A stretch of DNA of 64,000 nucleotides from positions 67,970,501-68,034,500 of the forward strand of contig NC_072896.1 in NCBI RefSeq assembly GCF_027943255.1, read 5' to 3'. Under the pieces are notes generated by a model. The model was given only the letters and a program-made list of their open reading frames with translations, did not search any database and was not told the origin of the DNA. Both the position numbers and the translations under genes were made by a program. Source of the DNA: Anastrepha obliqua (taxonomy: Eukaryota > Arthropoda > Insecta > Diptera > Tephritidae). Below, piece after piece: positions 28,001-40,000 of the stretch (its first letter is position 1; each line of letters begins with the position of its first letter).

Positions 28001-31000
28001 TTGGCTGAATCTAAATTAGAACTTTTCAGAAGAGTATAGTTGCACTTGTGATAGATAGGCTTGCGACTACCAAACACCTCGTCATTAGAGAGGAAGAAGG
28101 TATTTTGCGTATTGTGGATTAAGAGTACAAAAGATCTTCTACACTGCAATCTTCAGTCAAAACGCGATTGATTTTCTTGGGCATGCATTAGAAATGAGTT
28201 TATTGTTTTAAAAGCACAGTAAATAAATCATTTCAATATAAATGTACAGTATGCAAAATTCATATTCGTACACATTTGCTTAATATGCATTGCACCAGTG
28301 GAAGCTTATTCAAAAATTCGGGCAAAATGCATATTCGTTCACCCTGGCAACGTACCGACACAAAAATAAAACTGTAGAATTTTACCATTTTTTGGAAATT
28401 AAAACGCTAGAACGGGAATTGGGCACAATTTCCTTTTAGCTCGCAAGTAATATTAGAAAGATTGATTATAATTTTGATAACTGGACGTAAATCGAGTGAA
28501 TTGTGAAATGAAATGAGAAATTGAATCATAAACGTGCACAAAGATGACGATTTAGTGAGAAAACTCGCGAAATCGGTAAAACGAAGTGTTTCTACTATCA
28601 GTCCATAGTAAAAGTATATAAAAATACCAGGCGAATCAATAAAAAGTAAGAAATCAGAAAAGGTTGCTGCTGAATCGGCGGAAGCAATCTTTTTTCCGAC
28701 GCGAAGTTAGAAAAGACGTTGACCATTTTACAATCGCGATTCAAGATTAGTGTTATTGCTTTACATTACATTCGAAAAATCAGTTTAGATGCAGAACAAC
28801 AACAGAAAACTACGGATTGAAATTTGAGGAAAATTTCATTTGTTTAAATCGACGCTATTTCATACCCACATTTAAGTATGGAATTTCATCGGTGATAGCT
28901 TAGGGATGTTTTAGCGACTCAAGTGTAGAGAACTACACCTTATAGATGGAATTATGATCTCAAGGCGATATGGTGAAAATTTGTGATCGAGGCACAATTT
29001 TATTTGTCAACAAGGTAATGATTCCAAGCACACCGCTTTGGATACCCGTCTCTGGATACTACATGACACATAGGCTGGAAATTCCCGTACCTAACACATA
29101 GATGACACTAGTATTATTGCATTCACCTCTTTTTGAAGTTAATACTAACCTTAAAACGACAGCTGTTAAATTTCATAATATTCTATACATTAGTTCGTGA
29201 GTTATTGTGCTAAGAGTCACTCTACTTTTGTTATTTTCAAAACAATGGATTAAAACAATTTCATGTTACTTTTACACTGCTTCTTGATGGGACAAAATAC
29301 CGTTCAAACAAAGCAATAGCTTGAAAAAAACAAGAATAAAACGATGGTTTGCTGACTTAAAACGTGGTCGTAGAGACAGCGATGATGCACAACGGTCCAC
29401 TGCGGTCCAAATAAGGCCACAAAATCGTTTTGAATGATCGAAAAGTGAAGTTGCGTGAGTTAGCTGACATCGTAAGATATCAAAAGAATGTGTTGGCTCT
29501 ATATTGCATGAACGTTTGGCTATGAGAAACAGCTCTGTTCAAAGTGGGTGGCGCGTTTGCTCACTGTTTTGTTTCATAAGGACAACGCACCGTGTCACAA
29601 GTCAATCAAAACAACGGTAAAACTGCATGAAGTGAACTTCGAATTGCTCCCACAACCACCGTATTCACTAGATTTTATTCCCATCGACTACTGGCTGTTC
29701 GCAGACCTAAATAAAATGCTTAAAATATTTAAAAACACCAACGCAAAAACCTGATTTGAACCCTATATAGAATTTATTTTCCATTTTTAAAAAATCCTTT
29801 AAAAATTATGATATAGAGAGCATCCAGAACCTGAAAAGAATTTTAAGTCTAGGATGGTTAAAAATATTTACAAATCTTACGGGAAAACTTGTGAAATCCA
29901 TGCCTCATCACCTCAAACGGATTAAATCGAACTTAATTACTTAACCAGTAGAGATATGATTTTTGCATCTTTTAAAAGGCTATATTAAGTTTTTAAAGCA
30001 ACAATATGAGTGATTATTTTGTTAAGTAAAAAAAACTTTCACTTTTTTACAAAAAACCACGTTTTTGTTTCTTTTAATTTTTTCAAATTGTGTGTGCACG
30101 AATTGATACCATAGCAAAATCTAGGGTGTATATTAGGGCGGGTCGATTTAAAAATCGCTCATTTCTCTGTGAAAATCGTATTCTAGGGATCAAAATAAGA
30201 AACTTTGCCGACCCAAATTGGGGGACATCAGAATTCGTTTTAGAGGTATGGTTCCTTCGGCAAAGTTTCTTATTTTGATCCCTAGAATATGATTTTCACA
30301 GAGCAATGGGCGATTTTTTTGCCTCCCCACAAATCGACCCGGCCTAGTGTATATAAGGTTGTCAAAAAAGTCTTGCGGTATTTCCGCAAGCATGTCTTTG
30401 CAAGCGCGTAGTTCTAGTTGTATTCGTCGCATCGGTTCACGCTAGAGCTTTTTGGAAAGCTCTTTTCACGTGCTAACACGTGTTTGATTAATTGTTGTTT
30501 GCTTTTAGTCGTTCGTGAGTTATAGCGTCGCAAACATGGAGCAAAATAAAGAGAAAATACGGCATATTTTACAGTACTACTACGATAAAGGCAAAAATGC
30601 ATCTCATGCTGCCAATAAAATGTGTGCAGTTTATGGACCCGATACAGTTTCCATTTCCACCGCACAACGATGGTTTCAACGTTTTCGTTCTGGTGCAGAG
30701 GTGATCGAAGAAGCGCCACGGTCCGGAAGGCCTGTGGTCAAAAATTGCGATAAAATCGCTGAATTGATCGAAAGAGACCGGTATAGTAGCAGCCGTAGCA
30801 TCGGCCAAGAGCTGGGCATGAGTCATCAACCCGTTATAAACCTTTTGAAGAAGCTTGGGTTCAAAAAGAAGCTCGATGTATGGGTGCCACACGACTTGAC
30901 GCAAAAAAAAACATTTTTGCCCGTATGGATGCATGCGAATCGCTTCTGAATCGCAACAAAATCGACCCGTTTTTGAAGCGGATGGTGACTGGCGATAAAA

Positions 31001-34000
31001 ATTGGGTCACTTACGACAACGTGAAGCGCAAACGGTCGTGGTCGAAAAGCGGTGAAGCTCCCCAGACGGTGGCCAAGTCTGGATTGACGGCCAGGAAGGT
31101 TCTTCTGTGTGTTTGGTGAGATTGGCAGGGAATCATCCACTATGAGCTGCTCCCCTATGGCCAAACGCTCAATTCGGACCTGTACTGCCAACAACTGGAC
31201 CGCTTGAATGCAGCACTCATGCAGAAGAGGCCATCTTTGATCAACAGAGGGCGAATTGTCTTCCATCAGGACAACGCCAGGCCACACACATCTTTGGTGA
31301 CGCGCCAGAAGCTCCGGGAGCTCGGATGGGAGGTTCTTTTGCATCCACCGTATAGTCCGGATCTCGCACCAAGTGATTACCACCTATTTCTGTCCATGGC
31401 GAACGAGCTTGGTAGTCGGAAGTTGTCCACAAGAGAGTCCTGTGAAAATTGGCTCTCCGAGTTTTTTGACAATAGGGAAGCGAGCTTCTATAAGAGGGGC
31501 ATTATGAAGTTGGCATCTCGTTGGGAACTCGTCATCGAACAAAACGGCGCATATTTGACTTAAATCGCATTATTATAACCAATTTTATGAACAATTGAAA
31601 ATTCAATAAAAATACCGCAAGACTTTTTTGACAACCTTATATATATATAATAAAAATAAATAAAATAAATAATTGGCGCGTACACTTCTGTTAGGTATTT
31701 GGCCGAGCTCCTCCTCCTATTTGTGGTGTGCGTCTTGATGTTGTTCCACAAATGGAGGGACCTACAGTTTCAAGCCGACTCCAAACGGCAGATATTTTTA
31801 TGAGGAGCTTTTTCATAGCAGAAATACACTCGGAGGTTTGCCATTGCCTGCCGACGGGCGACTGCTATTAGAAAAAACGTTTTCTTAATTTTGGTGTTTC
31901 ACCCAGATTCGAACCTACGTTCTCTCTGAATTACGAATGGTAGTCACGCACCAACCCATTCGGCTACGGCGGCCGCGTAGGTTGTACGAATATGAATTTT
32001 GCAAAATGTATATGAAAAGGCTCATGGGACTCATTCTATAAACTAGGTGTGGCAACATTCCGCCTTTTTTGTGGAGCTATGGATATACGATAACGGGCTG
32101 AGGAATATTATTTGCATCCAACAGAATGGATTCATTTTTAACACCAAAAATTTTGTATTGAAACAAAACCCAATCGAATTCCGAAATTCTATAATTGGGT
32201 ATATATGTATGTATGTTTGTGGTTTATCCTACCTCTGATGCACATGAATTGTGACCATCGTTTCAAAGCGTACACGATCCAGCTTTGTTAAATCCTTCAC
32301 AGTCAAATCAATGAAATAATTAAGTAAGTTCAGAAATTTCGCATTCGTCCGCTTCATGATAACACGATCGGTACGACATTTTCTCAACGCATATTCCGAA
32401 TCACGTGTCCAGAGTAATTGCACACCTAATAAACCTGCTTGACCGCAGAATGCAGGAAACTCTTCAACAAAAACAAACTCAGGATCGCTTAGACTTTGTG
32501 CCATGTTTGCCAAAATGGTACGCATTGTGTCTTGCATTTCCTTTAACAATTTACCAAGCCACAGTTCAACACTGCCACTGCATTGGACAGGTGTTTCGAA
32601 AGCCACTTTCTCGTTATTCATTGAATTCATAGCGATCATAACGTCATTCGTTTTCTCTTGGAAGTCGACCTGAAAACGGGAAATGGAGCATTTATATACA
32701 AAAACAAAAAAACAATTCATAACTTTAGTATTCTTCTTACTGTTGCTATTGCATCAAATATACTAAGCAAGTGTGGCTGTATCGTCGTCGGATCAGAGGC
32801 TTGTCCGAGTATCTCGAGCAGCACAGGATCCGAAATGAAGAAGAAACGCGGAAATAGCAAACGCTTCGATTCCAAGTAACCTAAAGCCCAAAGCAAAACA
32901 TGTCAGATATATACTTTTTGTATACACTTCATAAAAAATACCAGTCAATGACTTTTGGCATGTCTCCAACTGATCCAACAGCCACGTAAGACTTGTCGCG
33001 AGTGTATCATCACCCGTGCAACACTCCACGGCATTTGGAATTTCACGTGCTCTATACATAATCTTCACATAATTTTTGTCAATGTTAGTGAAACGTTTAG
33101 CCTCCAATGGCAGCTGCTTCGCGATGTCGCCACCAACAAATACCGCCTCCAAGTAAATCCATAAATTCTGCGTCATCAACCATTTCTCCAAAATCTCGCC
33201 AGTATTCACCAATTTTGATAGCCATAGTTGTATATCTTTTTTGAAAGGTGCATTGTAACGATTCGAAGCCAACGAATTCATCACCATCAAACTGTCCTCC
33301 AAACTAGCGATAATATCCAGTGTCTCTTGTCCTTTCAATACGAGCTCGCCACGATTCTTAAATTGACCCAATTGCAAATTAACAACGGACCAATCGGCGA
33401 CGACTTGTTTCAATTTCGCCTCAATGTCCAGCTCTTTACTTGCACCCACACAAATATCCTCCACTTCATCCTTGTATTTCAAGATAGGTGCCTCTAGCAA
33501 TTTACCGAGCGTAAATTTAGCGCTCGTCGGATCGAATTCAGTCTTTAGAAGTGCATTAAGTCGCACCCAATGACGTTCCTTCATTGCCTTGTTGGTCATC
33601 AACTCTAGCAGTGGGCATGTCTCATTGAAATCATCGATTTTAGTTTTGAGGTCAATAAAAGCTGGCCATGACTGCATACCTTTGGGCAATTTGCGGCATC
33701 TTTAAACAACAAGAGCAATAATAAAATAAAAAGGAGAATATTTAAGGATTAAAGAAGTGTGAGGTTATTAATAAGAAGAAATTTATGCTCAGTTTTCACT
33801 TTCAAAAAATGCTCTTTCGTAGGTATATTTATAAACATATGTACGTACTTTTCACTGGCATACATATACAACTTGGGAGTTCATGTAACACATACACTCA
33901 AACAAGCTCTGTCTGTAAGTATCAATATTTCATTCACATCCCTTATGAGAAGAATGGGTGTGGTGCAGCATTTAGAGACAGATTCTGGTCAACCTGTTCA

Positions 34001-37000
34001 CGGAGCTGTCCTCCAAACTCAAATTCAGGCTGCCAGGCCACCGCAGTGTATTCCGGCGAAGGTAGCCGCAATCAGGGAAGCGCCTGATTGGCTTCCCACT
34101 TGTGAAACAAGTGGCATGGAAGTAAACATCTATTCCGACAGCCAAGAGATAATTAGAGCTCTAAGCTCAGTGATGATGCACCGAAACTGGTCAGGCAGCA
34201 GCCGAATTCTTTAAAAATAGCTCATTAGGGTAACTGATCGCAGGGATAATGCGGCAAACTGCTGGGCAAGGTGGTTTTCCCTCTAAATGAGAGGATTGAG
34301 ATCCCCTTGAGGTTGACTTTGCGTTAACTCAGCGAGTTCTGAGCAAGTATCCTTTTAGCCACAGGTGGTTCGAAGGCACTCAAAGTAGCAGTAACGGAAA
34401 GAAGTACCTAGTAGTAAGGTTAACGCAACTCTCGAAATTAGTCTGTGCCGATGATCGGGTAGGAGATCTCTGAGACCCCTAAAGTCGACCCCTTCCTGGC
34501 AAGCTCAACAGCAATTTATTTTCCCACTATATTTCTATGCCTTAAAACCCAAATCAGAGAAATGTTACCTGCACATCCAAGATCTTCTTTTAACAGAAGT
34601 TAACCAGTTTGAATGTGCTCCATGCCATCGTCAAAGCCTTGATCGTGGCTTGACTATCGGAAAAAATATTAATATTTTTTCGTAACTTCGAATCCTTCTT
34701 TCTGCAACTATTTGGAGGATGAGAAGGGGTCACCTCAGCACCCTTTCCTTAGCTGTCCTGCTCTCACGGGGCTAAGACTCTCACTTCTTTGCCACGTCTA
34801 CAAATATAGCAGTCGTAGATATTAACTATCTGATAAATTTCATCAGTAGCAAGAAGCGGTTAACACAACCGTGGATAGTCATCGCTCGGTCTTCTTTGTT
34901 TGTTTTGCCACCCTTTGTCACAACGTACGAATTTAATTCCTGGTTCAAATAGGCACTCTCACCGACAGCTATTTAACCGAACCTATCCTAGTAGGCAATT
35001 TAGGTAATGAAGTGGGTTTTTAAGAAACATTTTCTCTTATTTCCGAGTCACAGAACTCCCAAAATTTATTAAAATTCATTCGAATTCACACAGGCATCCT
35101 AAACAGCTGCTATGGATAACTGCATACCCTTCTTCTTCTTAATTGGCGCGATAACCGCTTACGCGATTTTGGCCGAGTTTAACAAAGCCCGCCAGTCGTT
35201 TCTTTCGCGTGCTAACCGGTGCCAGTTGGACACACCAAGTGAAGTCAAGTCCTTCTCCACCTGATCTTTCCAACGCAGAGAAGGCCTTTCTCTCCCTCTA
35301 CTACCAAAAGTCTTGCGCAGCAACTTTCTCTCAAACACCCCAAGCGACGCTTCATCGGATATTGTCATCATCCACGCTTCTGCGCCATACGTTATGGACG
35401 GGCATGATGAAAGCCGTGTAGAGTGTTAATTTTGTTCGTCGAGAGAGGACTTTACTACTCAATTGCCTACTTAGTCCAAAGTAGCATTTGTTGGGAAGAG
35501 AGATTCTACGTTGGATTTCAAGGCTGACATTGTTATCGTGGTTAATATATATATATAAATGGCGCGTACACCCTTTTTTGGGTGTTTGGCCGAGCTCCTC
35601 CTCTTATTGGTGGTGATGTTGTTCCACAAATGGAGGGACCTACAGTTTCAAGCCAACTCCGAACGGCAGATATTTTTATGAGGAGCTTTTTCATGGCAGT
35701 AATACACTCGGAGGTTTGCCATTGCCTGCCGAGGGACAACCGCTATTAGAAAAATGTTTTTTCTTAATTTTGCTGTTTCACCGAGATTCGAACCAACGTT
35801 CTCTCTGTGAATTCCGAACGATAATCACGCACCAACCCATTCGGCTACGGCGGCCGCCAATGCTGCGTTAATGCTGCTTCCTAAATAAACGAAGTCTTTT
35901 ACAACCTCGAAATCATAACTGTCAAGAGTGATGTGGGTGCCGATACACGAGTGCGTCGACTATTTGTTTGATAACAGGAGGTACTTCGTTTTGCCCTCGT
36001 TCACCACCGGAACCATTCGCTTTGCCTCTTTATCCAGTTTGAAAAAGGCAGAACTAACAGCGCGGTTGTTAAGGCCGATGATGTCAATATCATCGGCATA
36101 CGCCAACAATTGTTCGCTTTTATAAAAAATTGTGCCTGAGCGATTAAGTTCTTTGGCTCGTACGATCCTTTCTAACATCAGGATAAAGAAGGCACACGAC
36201 AGCGAGTCACCCTGTCTGAAACCTCGCTTGGTATCAAACGGCTCGGAGAGGTCCTTCCCAATTCTGATGGCGCTACGGGTATTGCGCAACGTCATCTAGA
36301 GGATGGCTCCATATGTAGAAATCCACGCAATTGGGGAAAGCTACTGATCGGCATTTACTTGGGAGTGGCCAGGACAATTCTTCTACATATGGTTCAAGCA
36401 GCTCACAACTTCCGGAATTAACCAAAGTATCTTCTGGGTAACTTCCGAACACCCGTTCGGGAGCGAGCCAACGTGAGAAGGCGAAGCATCCCAGGATAGT
36501 TGGTTGTGCGCTGGGTTTGAGACCCGCCACGTAAAAATCTGCCCAATGAAAACACAAACAAAGCCTCGGATAAGAACTTCATTCTCAGCTTCTATATATA
36601 TATCCGAACCACACCTGGACATAAAGACATGCGCATTTCAGAATTTAAACTTCAACTACTATCCCAAAAGCCATATTTTCAGGTGAATGACTGAACGTAC
36701 CTAGTTTATTTATAATATTGATATCCAACCCTCAACACTTCTTAAAAGACGTTAAAATTATTGACCCAATTTCTTTTCGTGCGAAAACTGCTCTATGCCT
36801 CCAAGCCTCCTCTCATTACACATATTGATATGCAGTTTGCTAACAGTGATAAGCTAACCGAGTTCTCTAATAATCATCTTGTAAGAGTAAAAACCTTTTA
36901 TATACGTATTTAACTTGGCCACGGACGATTGTCCCTGTACATTGTTTTAATTTAATTCACATACCTGACTTGGAAATCAGACAACTCGGTACTGATCTTT

Positions 37001-40000
37001 TCAATATCTACTTCAGCCCATGGCATTTCATAATAGTCGGCAATCGTCTTCAGTACCTGAATGTATAACGAATACAACCGATTCAAATAGTTAAATTCAC
37101 GTTTACGCTGATGCAGCACCGGATAATCCGTGATCGGCAAACCGAAAAGTTTTTCACCACTGTTATACATTTCATATTTACGCCAAAGCTCATCGAACTG
37201 TCCCTGAAAGAGAAACACACGATCACTAGCCTCTTTTGCCGAAATGCCCTCAACCATGGGACCATTCGCATCGAAATCGATGTTGAATTGCTCGAGATCC
37301 TTGACAAACTGTGCAATGCCTTCGTTCAACTCGCGCAGCAGAGGCCCCTCCATGTCCGATATGCGTTGGGAAGTTTTCTTAGCCTAAACATTGAAATAAA
37401 ATTTCAGTTTAAATAAGTGAAAATTTTAAAATGTAAGCTAACTCACATTTTCCAACATTTTATTAAAAGCCAATTGCAAGCTATCCACCTTATCGTAGTC
37501 ATCTTGTGGCACAAATATGTTGTACTGTGAGAAAAGTGCGTAGGTGTCGGTAATCAATTGGAGATTCATATCCATGCTGGAAAAAAAATTGTTTTATAAA
37601 ATATTTTTCATCGATTGTTCCAGCCAACTCTTATAACCTACGTTATAAAGTTATCGCGTATCTTTTCCAAACAATTCATCGCCTGTCGCACGTCATCGAG
37701 ATCGTTTATAGGTTTATTAAGTATAACCTCCATTTCAGTAATAAAATCGACCATTTCGTCTAATTCCTTTTTATACTGAGTACTCAATAATTGACCCAGC
37801 ATAACTTTCCACTTTTTCGATTCTTCCACATATTTCACAAAAGCTTTCTCTGTTGAGAGGGCAAATATACGATATATCACATAACGGATATATTTAACAG
37901 TATCAAGGAATCAAGATAGATATAAACTATGATAAGAGAGTCGATTTAGCCATGTCTATTCGACCGTCTGTCCGTCCGTGTGCTCGATAACTCGAGCACA
38001 AATTAATATATTTTAATTCCCATGGCAGCCGGTTCTACGTTACCGGAATGACTCGAGTTTTTCCCGACCAAGAGCTGCCGCTCCAGTAAGCTAGCCCTGT
38101 CTAGTGCACTAACCACATATTTTAATTAAACTTAGCACAGACATTACTCGTCATCCGAGGTAGGTTGGTAAATAAGCTAAATCGGTGAATAACCACCGTC
38201 TATGTAAAGGTAAGTTTCAAAAGGAAAACAAAGTTATTCTGTTATAAATGAGACAAAATTACTCAAGCTTGGTAGGAATGACAAGTTCAAGGAAAGAAAT
38301 GCCATGCAAGTAAAATTAAAAAAAAATAGGCGGTGACGCACCCAATTTTGAATAAATGCGACTTAATGAAACTCGTCCAAACCTAGTACCCGTATTGCTC
38401 CCCGCTTTATTTATATTCTATTTAAATATTACCGATATGGGAAAAACCCCATCCTACTTTTATTTGTTAAGACGTCCATCTATCTATTTTTACAATCAAT
38501 AATTTTCATGTATTCGAGTTTGTTTTATCCCAAAAATTAACAACCGGCTAAAATTAAATTTTATATAAGGGTGTAAAAAGTTTGGTCAGAATTCAGCACT
38601 TCCCTACATGTTAAACATAAAATCGTTTACATACCCATTCGTATTTCAATTGGACCAATAACTTTTTTTGTTGACATTTCTTCCAGATCCCTAGTGATAT
38701 CATCATAGTAAATAAATTTGTCACGTATGTCCACCGTTAACGGATTGGTTTCCACAAAATCCTGTATGATCTGCTCCCGCTCTTCACTCCATAAATATTT
38801 AAATTTGTCGAAATTTTCCTAATGTGGCGTACGACCAAAAATTTAACTCAACGTTATATGAACTCGAAATATACTCCATTATCAGAATATAACGGCACTT
38901 CAGGAACTCACCGTTAAAAAGTCATCTATATCTTGCTTGTATAACAGTAAACCATTTGCGAGATTCGTAGTAGCGCGGATTATGTCCTTATGATCAACAA
39001 CATAACGGAAATAGGATCTGTCATACCGATTCTCATCTGTAGAGATAACATAGAAAGTTCCGAAGAAAAGTACACTTATATGAATATACATTTTTTTCTA
39101 ATAAATTCGCCTACCGACGGTGACACGTCTTGAACGTCGCTCCAGTGTCTTTGCTTGTCGGCCCCACGTCGAAATAAAATAATTGATTTCGGTGCATACC
39201 TGTATCGCTGCAAGGAAATGCGATTGCATCACTTCTAAGCTGGGATCAATCGTACAACCCAATGCCAAGACAACATCCATGTTTGTGTAGAGTATCGGCT
39301 TTATTGGATCGGTGCGCCAATTTGTTCTACGATAGAGAAGAAGCGAATAACTCAATACTTAATGTGATACAGAACCATTACAAGGAACACTAATTTAATC
39401 ATGCGATCGTTACTGTTTTTTCGGCTCCCTTGATAACAAGTCCACTCTACTACGTAGACCAGAGAGTTATATGCATTTTTCGGCTCTCAGCAGAGCGAAC
39501 TGAAAACATATACGCCGTCATACAAGGCGAAGTCCAAAATAAACGAAGTTGGTGTCATAAAATTATTTTTGATGGCGCCATCTTTTTAGTGAGTTAGTGC
39601 GTTGGACTGACTTCCAGTGAAAGCTTGATGACATTCGGCTCAGTGGAAGCGAAGTTATTGCTTCTGAAGTGTTAGTATGTTTGTGTCATCGGTACAAAAA
39701 TGAGTTTCGAACAAAGAGCACAAAACTTTGTTTTAAAATCGGTAAAACGTTTACTGAAACATTTGAATTGATGAAAAAAGTTTGTGGCGATGGTTGTCTA
39801 TGTCGTGCCAGCTTATGAGTAGTTTACACTTTTCAGAGATGGTTGTGAGGGCATAAACGACAATGAACATACGGGGCAAATCGGCCCAAAATCCGTAATC
39901 ACCGAAAACTCGATCGAAATAGTTCGTAAATTTATCAAAAATAAACCGAAATTATCATTGAAATTCATGGAGTCGGAGTTGAATATCTCCAAAACATCGA

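Noticed and set aside
30826..31383. 185-codon minus-strand frame
   Set aside because: Antisense of the mariner transposase; the plus strand has all the catalytic motifs.
31905..31966. Possible functional tRNA gene (A-box and B-box present)
   Set aside because: The cloverleaf is not complete and the same sequence recurs as the head of a dispersed SINE; it is a SINE promoter, not a tRNA gene.
32793..33689. Methionine at 33689 as a possible start of a separate gene
   Set aside because: Exon 14 continues upstream to 33699 and splices in frame from exon 13 ([13 protein letters not shown]); the methionine is internal.
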